This document shows positions 1 to 7,895 of a stretch of DNA of 19,687 bases, piece after piece (position 1 is the stretch's first letter; the number at the start of each line of letters is the position of its first letter). The stretch comes from Bacillota bacterium (lineage in GTDB: Bacteria > Bacillota > Clostridia > Clostridiales > Clostridiaceae), in the NCBI GenBank assembly GCA_023424785.1, contig JAFADP010000033.1, forward strand, positions 1-19,687, read 5' to 3'. The notes under the pieces were generated by a model. The model worked only from the letters and a program-made list of their open reading frames with translations. It was not told the DNA's origin and ran no database searches. Both the position numbers and the translations under genes were made by a program.

Positions 1-461
1 CTGTAACAGCTGGTAATGCTTCTGGAATTAATGACGGAGCTGCAGCTTTCGTAATAATGAGTGCTGAAAAGGCTAAAGAATTAGGCGTTAAACCATTAGC
101 TAAGATAGTTTCTTATGGTTCTAAGGGATTAGATCCAGCCATAATGGGATATGGACCATTCCATGCAACTAAGAAAGCATTAGAAGCAGCTGGATTAACT
201 ATAGAAGATCTAGATTTAATAGAAGCTAACGAAGCATTTGCTGCTCAAAGTTTAGCTGTTGCTAAGGATCTTAACTTTGATATGGAAAAAGTTAATGTTA
301 ATGGGGGAGCTATTGCACTTGGACATCCAGTAGGAGCTTCAGGAGCTAGAATTCTTACAACATTACTTTATGAAATGGAAAAGAGAGATGCTAAGAAGGG
401 ACTAGCTACTTTATGTATAGGTGGCGGAATGGGTACTGCCCTTATAGTAGAAAGAGTTTAA
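1..461 (+). CDS. thlA: Acetyl-CoA acetyltransferase (thiolase), C-terminal part only
   Basis: The window opens inside this gene; the first complete codon is at base 3 and about 152 codons remain of a family usually near 390. Thiolase condenses two acetyl-CoA to acetoacetyl-CoA, the entry to butyrate and butanol formation in clostridia. Visible motifs are the TAGNxSGINDGAA stretch at the very start, NEAFAAQ, the GHP active-site histidine (codon 324-326) within NGGAIALGHPVGASG, and the catalytic cysteine of CIGGGMG (codon 414-416). The cysteine matches the Cys378-type residue of the biosynthetic enzyme. An internal ATG at 57 is not the true start, because the conserved frame runs upstream of it. 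A terminator follows at once, so the gene is not co-transcribed with the atp operon. The symbol thlA is inferred from the biosynthetic family; an atoB-type name would be equivalent. Confidence 0.93.
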   Translation, partial: VTAGNASGINDGAAAFVIMSAEKAKELGVKPLAKIVSYGSKGLDPAIMGYGPFHATKKALEAAGLTIEDLDLIEANEAFAAQSLAVAKDLNFDMEKVNVNGGAIALGHPVGASGARILTTLLYEMEKRDAKKGLATLCIGGGMGTALIVERV

Positions 462-474
462 CATAATAAGTAAG

Positions 475-503
475 AAGAGCTAATTATAGATTAGCTCTTT
501 TTT
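475..503 (+). terminator. Rho-independent terminator of thiolase gene
   Basis: A perfect 10-bp stem, AAGAGCTAAT (475-484) with ATTAGCTCTT (490-499), has a 5-nt loop and a run of T through 503. It begins 14 bases after the thiolase stop codon. Confidence 0.92.
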
Positions 504-648
504 ATAAATCTAAATTGGAGAATTATTTAAGTTCTTAAATAAATAAAATTTGAATTAAAAAATGAAAAACTTGCAGAGATATAATTTAGAGAAACTTTAT
601 TTTTAATCTTATTAGTAGGTTATATAAATAATGAAAAGAGATATTAAA

Positions 649-717
649 TACTCTAAATAAGTTATATACAACTATTAAAGGCCTTATGAGTAATTATTTC
701 TTTAGCCTTTTAGAGTA
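649..717. other. Imperfect inverted repeat in the thl-atp intergenic region
   Basis: TACTCTAAA (649-657) is exactly complementary to TTTAGAGTA (709-717). Nested inside, AGGC (679-682) pairs with GCCT (705-708), next to the small palindrome AAGGCCTT (678-685). No T-run follows on the plus strand, so it is not an obvious terminator. It could be an RNA fold or chance in AT-rich DNA. Confidence 0.35.
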
Positions 718-866
718 AATTCTTTGTTAAGAATTTATCAATGAGTTTAAAATTATGAGTAAATTATAAAAAAGTAATTAAAATATTGTTTTTTTATTAA
801 ATAGAAAAAATAGTATTTAGATTCTATAAATTAAATAGGTAAATAATTGGTGGAAAAATATGTTAT

Positions 867-884
867 TTGTGAAAATGTTATCAG
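867..884. promoter_or_regulatory. Possible Rex-type (NADH-sensing repressor) operator, weak
   Basis: The Rex consensus is TTGTTAA-N4-TTAACAA. The window reads TTGTGAA-AATG-TTATCAG, matching 11 of 14 specified positions. It lies about 200 bases upstream of the candidate atp -10 box, so a direct effect on that promoter is not obvious. The match may be chance in AT-rich DNA. Confidence 0.22.
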
Positions 885-1062
885 CTAAGAAATAAAAAAT
901 TCATTTATCAGAAAATTATATTAAATGATTTTTGAATGATAAAATTATTTATATTATCAGTATTTGTAAAAACTATAGACTTTTACTAAGAAAAATGCCA
1001 ATAATAACAATATAATTTAATAATTTGAGAGAATTTAAGAATATTTGACTCAAAATTAAGTT

Positions 1063-1090
1063 TTCTTAAAGTTTATGACAGGTCTATAAT
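1063..1090 (+). promoter_or_regulatory. Candidate promoter of the atp operon
   Basis: A perfect TATAAT lies at 1085-1090, 30 bases before the atpI start. The -35 is poor: TTCTTA (1063-1068) with a 16-bp spacer. A TTGACT at 1045-1050 is too far upstream (34 bp) to serve this -10. Confidence 0.35.
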
Positions 1091-1120
1091 AATCAATGTC
1101 AAGGAGAGAGGAAAATAGTA

Positions 1121-1474
1121 ATGAGTAAAGATATGAATAAGCTTTGGTTAAAAATCACAAAATATAGTATAAGATTGGGATTATTTATATTTTTATTCAT
1201 TGGATTTTTTATCTCGAAAAAAGTAGCAATAATTTATCTTTTTGGTGTGCTAATAGCTCTTATCAATTCTATAGTACGATTAAAAACCATAACTTTCTGG
1301 TTATGTTCAAAAAAAATTCTTCTATTAATAACTTCAGTATTAAGAGTAATTATAGTTGCTCTATGTGTAATCCCATTCATAAATAATTTTCTGTCAGTTA
1401 TATCTTATATTTTAGGAATTATTACACATCAAGTAGTAATGATTTATTGTACTATTAAAAATGAAAGGAAGTGA
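1121..1474 (+). CDS. atpI: ATP synthase subunit I (AtpI), small membrane protein
   Basis: A 117-residue, very hydrophobic protein with about four membrane segments (roughly residues 17-31, 32-52, 65-85 and 87-108) and basic ends. It is the first gene of the ATP synthase operon, the position that AtpI/UncI occupies in many bacteria. AtpI is not part of the finished enzyme; in other species it has been linked to assembly of the c-ring and to Mg2+ handling. The sequence is poorly conserved, so the call rests on size, topology and position. The ribosome binding site GAGAGG around 1106-1111 supports the ATG at 1121; an in-frame ATG at 1133 is a less likely alternative. It is followed after 5 bases by atpB if that gene starts at TTG 1480. 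Confidence 0.82.
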   Translation: MSKDMNKLWLKITKYSIRLGLFIFLFIGFFISKKVAIIYLFGVLIALINSIVRLKTITFWLCSKKILLLITSVLRVIIVALCVIPFINNFLSVISYILGIITHQVVMIYCTIKNERK

Positions 1475-1479
1475 TACTT

Positions 1480-2175
1480 TTGGAAGAAGTTATACCTATT
1501 TATTCCTTTGACTTGGGGAACTTCACAATAGATATAACAAGAGATATTGTGGTTCAGTGGGTAGTAATATTAGTCATTGGAATAGCCGCTTATCTTTTAA
1601 CTAGGAACCTAAATAGAGTACCTAATAAGAAACAGATAGTATTAGAGTCTATATATAACTATATTGAGAATCTAGTTAAAAGTAATATGGGCGAAGAATT
1701 TATTAACTATATTCCTTATGTAGGAGCTTTGGTAGTATATTTATTAACTTTAAATTTGTTGGGGTTAATTGGAGTTGAACCGCCAACAAAAAATTTAAGT
1801 GTTACTTTAGGGCTAGGTATAACATCATTTTTTGTTATAAATGTAACATCAATTAAAAGAAATGGTTTTGGTGGATATGCGAAGGGCTTAATAGGTGAAT
1901 TCCCAATGTTAACTCCATTGATGTTACCTTTGAATATACTAGAAAGAATAACACTACCTATATCATTAGCATTACGACTATTTGGCAATATGCTTGCAGC
2001 TACTTTGCTTATAGGAATGATTTATGATGCATTAAGTTCTATCAATTTTTTTGCTCAAATTGGTTTACCAATTGTAGCACATGCGTACTTTGATATATTT
2101 GATGGAACAATTCAAATGTTAGTATTTACAATGCTAACAATAGTTTATATTAAAATAATAGCAGATGAACATTAA
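1480..2175 (+). CDS. atpB: ATP synthase Fo subunit a
   Basis: Subunit a forms the two half-channels that carry ions to and from the c-ring. The essential arginine is seen in the motif SLALRLFGNMLA (Arg166 counted from the TTG), and the C-terminus shows the typical LVFTMLTIVYIKII helix ending in ADEH. Five or six membrane helices are apparent, the last ones amphipathic. I chose TTG at 1480 because AGGAAG (1466-1471) lies 8 bases ahead of it; the in-frame GTG at 1471 would overlap that ribosome binding site and the atpI stop codon. The protein is then 231 residues, normal for the family in Firmicutes. Confidence 0.95.
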   Translation: MEEVIPIYSFDLGNFTIDITRDIVVQWVVILVIGIAAYLLTRNLNRVPNKKQIVLESIYNYIENLVKSNMGEEFINYIPYVGALVVYLLTLNLLGLIGVEPPTKNLSVTLGLGITSFFVINVTSIKRNGFGGYAKGLIGEFPMLTPLMLPLNILERITLPISLALRLFGNMLAATLLIGMIYDALSSINFFAQIGLPIVAHAYFDIFDGTIQMLVFTMLTIVYIKIIADEH

Positions 2176-2193
2176 TTTTAAGGAGGAGTAAAA

Positions 2194-2412
2194 ATGGATT
2201 TATCAGTTATAGGAGCAGGAATTGCTGTATTATCAGGAATAGGAGCAGGTATCGGAATAGGTATAGCAACAGGAAAAGCAACAGAATCAATTGCAAGACA
2301 ACCAGAAGCAGCAGGTAAAATTCAAAGTGCATTAGTTTTAGGAGCAGGTCTTTCAGAAGCAACAGCTATTTATGGTTTAATAGTAGCTCTTATGTTAATA
2401 TTTGTTAAATAA
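2194..2412 (+). CDS. atpE: ATP synthase Fo subunit c (rotor ring proteolipid)
   Basis: A 72-residue hairpin of two membrane helices joined by the conserved polar loop RQPEA (residues 35-39). The ion-binding carboxylate is Glu55 in GLSEATAIYG. Na+-dependent c subunits such as that of Ilyobacter carry Gln on helix 1 and Ser directly after the Glu. Here those positions are Ile22 and Ala56, while Thr57 and Tyr60 are kept. This argues for H+ rather than Na+ coupling, as an inference from known binding-site chemistry. The Gly-rich helix 1 (GAGIGIGIATG) is the ring-packing motif. A very strong ribosome binding site, AAGGAGGAG at 2180-2188, fits the need for many copies of this subunit relative to its neighbours. 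Confidence 0.97.
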   Translation: MDLSVIGAGIAVLSGIGAGIGIGIATGKATESIARQPEAAGKIQSALVLGAGLSEATAIYGLIVALMLIFVK

Positions 2413-2451
2413 TGAATTATTAAATTACTCCGAAGGGAGGATATGAGTAAT

Positions 2452-2931
2452 ATGGAAGTAAATTTCTCAGAATTAATTGCGACAATTATAAACTTTGCGA
2501 TATTTATAGCAATATTAAAACATTTCTTTTGGGATAAGATAAAAAACATTATAGAGGAAAGAGAGTCCTATATAGAAGAGCAACTGGAAAAGGCAGAAGA
2601 GGATTCTCAAAAAGCTAGACTATATTTAATTGAAAATGAAAGAATCCTAAAGAATTCTAGAGAAGAAGGTAAGAAGATAATAGAAAAGAGAAAGAATAAA
2701 GCTAGCAAAGTATATAGTGAAATAATTAATGAGGCTAACAGGGAAGCAAGTCTTATTATGGATAGAGCAAGATTAGAGATTGAAAGAGAAAAAGAGAAGG
2801 CACAACATGAGTTAAAGAAGCAAGCAGTAAACTTAGCTATTGAGCTATCAACAAAAGCATTAGAAGAAAAAGTTGAAGAAAGTAAACAAAGAGAGCTAAT
2901 TAGTGATTTTATTACTAAGGTAGGTAGATAA
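2452..2931 (+). CDS. atpF: ATP synthase Fo subunit b (peripheral stalk)
   Basis: One N-terminal membrane helix (about residues 7-25), then a long charged coiled coil rich in Glu, Lys and Arg that forms the stator stalk, and a C-terminal segment (LAIELSTKALEEK) that meets subunit delta. Two in-frame ATG codons compete. The ribosome binding site AAGGGAGG (2433-2440) ends only 2 bases before ATG 2443 but 11 bases before ATG 2452. The second start gives MEVNFSELIATI, which looks like the usual N-terminus, so I chose it (159 residues); the longer form would have 162. Only 2 bases separate its stop from atpH. Confidence 0.92.
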   Translation: MEVNFSELIATIINFAIFIAILKHFFWDKIKNIIEERESYIEEQLEKAEEDSQKARLYLIENERILKNSREEGKKIIEKRKNKASKVYSEIINEANREASLIMDRARLEIEREKEKAQHELKKQAVNLAIELSTKALEEKVEESKQRELISDFITKVGR

Positions 2932-2933
2932 AT

Positions 2934-3473
2934 ATGTATGAGTATTTAGACAAAAGATATGCACTTGCTTTATATGAAGTTGCTGAAAGAAAGGGCAAAG
3001 TTGAGGAATATTTAAGTGATCTTAAAGAAGTATGTGACCTAATCTTTAATAATAAGGAATTTTATGAGGTAATAAAGCATCCTCAAATTAGCACTAAAAA
3101 GAAAAAACAAACTTTTATAAGTATTTTCAAGGGAAAAGTAGATGAAGAATTCTTATCATTCTTACTAATACTTATAGAAAAAGATAGAATTCTATTCATA
3201 AGAGAGAAGTTAAAAGAGATGGAGAAAATTCATCTTGAAAAAAATAATACTTTAATAGCATTAGTAAAGACTGCAGTTCCTTTATTAGAAGAGGAAGCAA
3301 AGGCATTAAAGGATAAGTTATCAAAAAAATATAATAAGAATATTATAATGAAAACTGAAATAGATAAAAGTATCTTAGGTGGTGTCTATGTTAGAATAGG
3401 CAATGATGTAATAGATGGTACATTAAAGTCTAAGCTAGATGAAATGAAAGATTTGATGCTTAAAAAAGAATAG
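2934..3473 (+). CDS. atpH: ATP synthase F1 subunit delta
   Basis: A 179-residue soluble protein of the OSCP/delta family that ties the top of the alpha-beta hexamer to the b stalk. The N-terminal helical domain opens with the typical RYALALYEVAERKGKVEEY. The C-terminal domain ends with the conserved LGGVYVRIGNDVIDGTLKSK. Length and domain order are normal. It sits 2 bases after atpF; its ribosome binding site, around AAGGTAGG (2917-2924), lies in the end of atpF, suggesting translational coupling. Ten bases separate it from atpA. Confidence 0.95.
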   Translation: MYEYLDKRYALALYEVAERKGKVEEYLSDLKEVCDLIFNNKEFYEVIKHPQISTKKKKQTFISIFKGKVDEEFLSFLLILIEKDRILFIREKLKEMEKIHLEKNNTLIALVKTAVPLLEEEAKALKDKLSKKYNKNIIMKTEIDKSILGGVYVRIGNDVIDGTLKSKLDEMKDLMLKKE

Positions 3474-3483
3474 AGGTGAGTCC

Positions 3484-4998
3484 ATGAATATAAAACCAGA
3501 AGAAATAACTTCTATTATAAAAAAAGAAATAGAAAAATACGAAAAGCAACTTAAGACAGTAGATTCTGGTACAATAATCCAAGTTGGAGATGGAATAGCT
3601 AGGGTTTATGGATTAGATGATTGTATGGAAGGAGAATTATTAGAGTTTCCTAATGATGTATACGGCATGGCCCTTAATCTTGAACAAGATAATGTTGGAT
3701 GTGTTTTACTTGGTTCAGAGGAAGGGATAAGAGAAGGCGATATAGTTAAGAGAAGTAATAAGATAGTTCAAGTTCCTGTGGGAGAAGAATTAATAGGAAG
3801 AGTAGTAAATTCTTTAGGTGTTCCTATTGACGGAAAAGGTCCTATAAATACAACTGAAACTAGACCTATTGAGGTAGCTGCACCAACAATTATTGAAAGA
3901 AGTTCTGTTAATGAGCCAATGCAAACAGGAATTAAAGCTATAGATACAATGATACCTATAGGAAGAGGACAAAGAGAACTTATAATAGGGGATAGACAAA
4001 CAGGGAAGACAGCTATAGCAATAGATACAATACTTAATCAAAAGGGTAAGGATGTTATATGTATTTATGTAGCCATAGGACAAAAGCAATCTACTGTTGC
4101 TCATATAGTTAATACATTAGCTGAAATGGGAGCAATGGATTATAGTATAGTTGTAAGTTCAACTGCTGCAGATTCTGCACCACTTCAATATTTAGCACCA
4201 TATTCAGGGTGTAGTATGGGAGAATATTTCATGCATAAAGGAAAGGATGTATTAGTGGTATATGATGATTTATCTAAGCACGCAGTTGCCTATAGAGCTA
4301 TGTCATTACTTCTTAGAAGACCACCAGGAAGAGAAGCATATCCTGGAGATGTTTTTTACATCCATTCAAGATTACTAGAAAGAGCAGCTAAGCTTGCGCC
4401 AGAATATGGTGGAGGTTCACTAACTGCACTTCCTATAATAGAAACATTAGCAGGAGATGTAACAGCATATATACCAACAAATGTAATATCAATTACAGAT
4501 GGTCAAATATTCCTTGAATCAGAATTATTCTATTCAGGTAGAAGGCCAGCAGTTAATGCAGGTATTTCTGTATCAAGAGTTGGTGGTAATGCACAAATAA
4601 AGGCAATGAAAAAGGTATCTGGTACATTGAGATTAGAGCTTGCACAATATAGAGAACTTGCTTCTTTTACTCAGTTTGGATCTGATTTAGATGCAGACTC
4701 AAAAAGAAGACTTGATAAAGGTAGAAGATTAATAGAAATATTAAAGCAAGATCAATATAAACCTATGCCAGTAGAGAATCAAGTAGCAATAATATTTGCA
4801 TTTGTCAATGATTTCTTATCAGATATAAAAGTAGATGATATAAGAAGATTTGAAAGTGAATTTTTAGATTATATGGAAACCTATCATAGAGATATTTTAA
4901 AGAAAATAGCAGAAGAGAAAGAACTAACAGATGAAATAAAAGAAGGCTTACAAGAGTCTATAGTAGATTTTAAAAAGATATTCTTACAAGAGGGTTAA
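3484..4998 (+). CDS. atpA: ATP synthase F1 subunit alpha
   Basis: A 504-residue non-catalytic nucleotide-binding subunit of the F1 hexamer. Walker A is GDRQTGKT at residues 169-176. The Walker B region VLVVYDDLSKHAVAYR begins near residue 256. The alpha/beta signature PAVNAGISVS spans 355-364, directly followed by Arg365, the arginine finger that reaches the catalytic site on beta. The N-terminal helix, which binds delta, and the beta-barrel domain (about residues 26-95) are both present. The ribosome binding site GAGGTGAG (3473-3480) is close to the ATG at 3484. No unusual substitutions were seen. Confidence 0.98.
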   Translation: MNIKPEEITSIIKKEIEKYEKQLKTVDSGTIIQVGDGIARVYGLDDCMEGELLEFPNDVYGMALNLEQDNVGCVLLGSEEGIREGDIVKRSNKIVQVPVGEELIGRVVNSLGVPIDGKGPINTTETRPIEVAAPTIIERSSVNEPMQTGIKAIDTMIPIGRGQRELIIGDRQTGKTAIAIDTILNQKGKDVICIYVAIGQKQSTVAHIVNTLAEMGAMDYSIVVSSTAADSAPLQYLAPYSGCSMGEYFMHKGKDVLVVYDDLSKHAVAYRAMSLLLRRPPGREAYPGDVFYIHSRLLERAAKLAPEYGGGSLTALPIIETLAGDVTAYIPTNVISITDGQIFLESELFYSGRRPAVNAGISVSRVGGNAQIKAMKKVSGTLRLELAQYRELASFTQFGSDLDADSKRRLDKGRRLIEILKQDQYKPMPVENQVAIIFAFVNDFLSDIKVDDIRRFESEFLDYMETYHRDILKKIAEEKELTDEIKEGLQESIVDFKKIFLQEG

Positions 4999-5031
4999 AT
5001 ATAAAAGTAATTATCTTTAGGAGGTGGAACT

Positions 5032-5886
5032 ATGGGTGCAACAGGACTGGTTGAAATTAAAAGAAGAATAAAATCAGTAGAAAGTACCAAGAAAATAACA
5101 AAGGCCATGGGACTTGTTGCCACTTCTAAGCTTAGGAAATGTAGAAAAGAGCTAAATTCTAGTAATGAGTATTTTAATATTGCACAAGATACAATAAGGT
5201 CATTAGCTTGTATGGTAGAGGATAATGAAAACTCTATTTCTTATTTTAATAGTAACAACAGCGATCTAAAGCTTTATATAGTTATTACATCAGACGCTGG
5301 AATGTGCGGTGGTTATAACAATAATGTAGTAACATATCTTAGTAATTTAGTAGATAATGAAAAAGATAAGGCAAGAGTTATAGCTGTAGGAAGCAAGGGG
5401 ATATCATATATAAAGAGAGCTGGATTCAATACAGTTGCAGAATATGTTGATATACCTCATATTCCAACTGTTAAAGAAGCAAAAGTTATATATGAAAAAG
5501 CTTTAGAACTTTTTAATAGAGGTGAAGTTTCTGAGGTATATGTTGTGTATACAGATTTTATTACTCCTGCAAAACAAGAGGTTAATGTTGAAAAAATATT
5601 ACCAATTGAAAAGATAGAAGGAGACGCTCAAGGACAATTTGTTGAACCAAGTTTAGAGGTTGTTTTGAAAGATGCTCTAGATATATATTTAAAAGGAAAG
5701 ATAAGATTTTTAATGTTAAGTTCAAGATGTAGTGAAGAAAGTGCAAGAATGACGGCTATGGATTCAGCAACAACAAATGCTGATGATATTTTAGCAGAGT
5801 TAAACTTAAAATATAATAGAATAAGACAAACAATGATAACACAAGAAATTTCAGAAATTGTTGGAGGAGCATCAGCTCAAAAATAG
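5032..5886 (+). CDS. atpG: ATP synthase F1 subunit gamma (central rotor shaft)
   Basis: A 284-residue rotor subunit. The N-terminal coiled-coil helix has the conserved IKRRIKSVESTKKITKAM and the C-terminal helix the conserved MTAMDSATTNADDI and RQTMITQEISEIVGGA. These two helices form the shaft inside the hexamer. The middle Rossmann-like domain contains ITSDAGMCGGYNNNV. A strong ribosome binding site, AGGAGGTGG (5019-5027), precedes the ATG at 5032. The gene lies 33 bases after atpA and 17 before atpD, in the usual operon order. Confidence 0.97.
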   Translation: MGATGLVEIKRRIKSVESTKKITKAMGLVATSKLRKCRKELNSSNEYFNIAQDTIRSLACMVEDNENSISYFNSNNSDLKLYIVITSDAGMCGGYNNNVVTYLSNLVDNEKDKARVIAVGSKGISYIKRAGFNTVAEYVDIPHIPTVKEAKVIYEKALELFNRGEVSEVYVVYTDFITPAKQEVNVEKILPIEKIEGDAQGQFVEPSLEVVLKDALDIYLKGKIRFLMLSSRCSEESARMTAMDSATTNADDILAELNLKYNRIRQTMITQEISEIVGGASAQK

Positions 5887-5903
5887 TAAGGAGGTATTTT
5901 TAT

Positions 5904-7295
5904 ATGCCTGGGAAAATTGGGAAGGTAGTTCAAGTAATTGGACCAGTAGTAGATATAAAATTTGATTCAGATTCTCTTCCAAATTTATATAATGCAATAC
6001 ATATAAATTTAGGAGATGGTATATTAGTTGCAGAAGTTGAACAACATATTGGTGATGATATTGTAAGAACCATAGCAATGGAAGCAACAGAAGGATTAAG
6101 AAGAGGAATGGAAGCTATTGATACTGGAAAATCTATTCAAGTTCCAGTAGGTGAATGTGTTTTAGGAAGATTATTCAATGTTCTTGGAAATACTATGGAT
6201 AATGAAGGGGAAGTTAATTCTACTGAAAAATATCCAATTCATAGACCAGCACCAAGTTTCAAAGAACAATCAGTTGAACCTGAAATGTTTGAAACAGGAA
6301 TAAAAGTAATTGATTTATTAGCACCATATCAAAAAGGTGGTAAGATAGGATTATTTGGTGGAGCTGGAGTTGGTAAAACTGTATTAATCCAAGAATTAAT
6401 TAATAATATAGCTAAGGAACATGGTGGATTATCTGTATTTACAGGTGTTGGAGAAAGATCAAGAGAAGGAAATGATCTTTATCATGAAATGAAAGAGTCA
6501 GGTGTATTAGCAAAAACAGCATTAGTATTTGGTCAAATGAATGAACCACCTGGTGCAAGAATGAGAGTTGCATTAACAGGACTTACAATGGCAGAGTATT
6601 TTAGAGATAGAGGGCAAGATGTTCTTCTATTTATAGATAATATATTTAGATTTACTCAAGCAGGTTCAGAGGTGTCTGCACTATTAGGAAGAATACCATC
6701 AGCAGTTGGATATCAACCAACACTTGCCACTGAAATGGGAGCTTTACAAGAGAGAATTACATCTACAACTAATGGTTCTATAACATCAGTTCAAGCAGTA
6801 TATGTTCCAGCAGATGACCTTACAGACCCTGCACCAGCAACAACATTTACTCACTTAGATGCAACAACTGTTTTATCAAGAAGTATATCTGAGCTTGGAA
6901 TTTATCCTGCAGTTGATCCACTTGAATCAACTTCAAGAATATTAGATCCAAGAGTAGTAGGAAAAGAACATTATGAAGTAGCAACAGCTGTAAAAAATAT
7001 GCTTGAAAAATATAGAGAACTTCAAGATATTATAGCAATATTAGGTGTAGATGAGCTTTCTGATGAAGATAAAGCTATAGTTAATAGAGCAAGAAAAATT
7101 CAAAGATTTTTATCACAACCATTTAGAGTAGCAGAGCAGTTTATAGGAATTGAAGGTAAATATGTAAGTGTAAAAGACACAGTAAAAGGATTTAAGGAAA
7201 TACTAGAAGGACGTTATGATGATTTACCTGAATCAGCATTTTTATTTGTAGGTACTATTGAAGAAGCTGTAGAAAAAGCTAAAAAATTAGGATAA
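5904..7295 (+). CDS. atpD: ATP synthase F1 subunit beta (catalytic)
   Basis: The 463-residue catalytic subunit. Walker A is GGAGVGKT at residues 152-159. The catalytic glutamate is Glu184 in GERSREG. Walker B is LLFIDN at 241-246. The signature PAVDPLESTS covers 335-344, and the lever motif DELSDED lies at 383-389 and couples catalysis to rotation of gamma. Every catalytic residue I looked for is present. AAGGAGG at 5888-5894 is the ribosome binding site. Only 13 bases separate its stop from the atpC start. Confidence 0.98.
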   Translation: MPGKIGKVVQVIGPVVDIKFDSDSLPNLYNAIHINLGDGILVAEVEQHIGDDIVRTIAMEATEGLRRGMEAIDTGKSIQVPVGECVLGRLFNVLGNTMDNEGEVNSTEKYPIHRPAPSFKEQSVEPEMFETGIKVIDLLAPYQKGGKIGLFGGAGVGKTVLIQELINNIAKEHGGLSVFTGVGERSREGNDLYHEMKESGVLAKTALVFGQMNEPPGARMRVALTGLTMAEYFRDRGQDVLLFIDNIFRFTQAGSEVSALLGRIPSAVGYQPTLATEMGALQERITSTTNGSITSVQAVYVPADDLTDPAPATTFTHLDATTVLSRSISELGIYPAVDPLESTSRILDPRVVGKEHYEVATAVKNMLEKYRELQDIIAILGVDELSDEDKAIVNRARKIQRFLSQPFRVAEQFIGIEGKYVSVKDTVKGFKEILEGRYDDLPESAFLFVGTIEEAVEKAKKLG

Positions 7296-7308
7296 GGGGT
7301 TGAGGATT

Positions 7309-7704
7309 ATGGCCAAAACCTTTAGAGTTAAGATTTTAACATTAAGTAAAACCTTAATAGACAAACAAGTAGAAAAAGTGTTTTTAGAAACTGAATTTGG
7401 TAAAATAGAATTTTTAGCAAACTATGCACCAAGTATAATTAGCACAAAAGCATGTGTAACTAAAATCATTAATGAAAATGGAGAAGAAGAAAAGTTATTT
7501 ACATCTGAAGGAATAGTTAATATAAAGAATAATGAATTAATGTTTTGCTGTAATTCAGCTGAGTTTCCAGAAGATATAGATATAGAAAGAGCTAAAAGAG
7601 CAAAAGAAAGAGCAGAAAAAAGATTAGTTCAAAAAGACAAATTTGATGTTGCAAGAGCTCAAAGAGCACTTGCTAGAGCTAATGTTAGATTAAACTTAAA
7701 ATAA
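7309..7704 (+). CDS. atpC: ATP synthase F1 subunit epsilon
   Basis: A 131-residue rotor subunit that binds gamma and the c-ring and can inhibit ATP hydrolysis. The N-terminal beta-sandwich covers roughly residues 4-87 and includes EFLANYAPSIIST in place of the common GHAP/T segment. The C-terminal helical hairpin is highly charged (RAKRAKERAEKRL, then ARAQRALARANVRL). I chose ATG 7309 because AAGGGG (7294-7299) is 9 bases ahead; an in-frame TTG at 7300 would overlap that site. It is the last gene of the operon and is followed by a long terminator hairpin. Confidence 0.95.
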   Translation: MAKTFRVKILTLSKTLIDKQVEKVFLETEFGKIEFLANYAPSIISTKACVTKIINENGEEEKLFTSEGIVNIKNNELMFCCNSAEFPEDIDIERAKRAKERAEKRLVQKDKFDVARAQRALARANVRLNLK

Positions 7705-7713
7705 TAAATTTAT

Positions 7714-7772
7714 AAAAGAATCTATATAACGGATTTTGATAAAAATTTCGTTTGTATAGGTTCTTTTATTTT
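7714..7772 (+). terminator. Terminator of the atp operon
   Basis: The arm from AAAAGAATCTATATAA (7714-7729) pairs over about 16 positions, with a few G-U pairs, with the arm ending at TTCTTTT (7761-7767), around a loop of about 20 bases. T-rich sequence follows. It starts 9 bases after the atpC stop. Confidence 0.8.
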
Positions 7773-7895
7773 GTCACCTAATATATTCTATTATTCTAAT
7801 CTCTCACAAAATTAATCATATTTATATATTATATTGTATGTGATGTATAAAAAGGGAAAATATGACTATACTTTAAGAGGAAAGGTGGGAATTTT

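Larger units (their letters stand above)
504..1120. other. Long gene-free intergenic region before the atp operon
   Basis: About 600 bases, very AT-rich, with stops in all frames and no ORF with a convincing ribosome binding site. It holds an imperfect hairpin at 649-717, a Rex-like dyad at 867-884 and a candidate -10 box at 1085-1090, each listed separately. I see no known riboswitch or RNA gene in it. Confidence 0.8.

Noticed and set aside
1045..1050. TTGACT as the -35 box of the atp operon
   Set aside because: It is 34 bp from the only good TATAAT (1085-1090), and no acceptable -10 lies 16-18 bp downstream.
1716..1988. Open frame on the minus strand inside atpB
   Set aside because: Shadow of a strongly conserved gene; no ribosome binding site and no recognisable protein.
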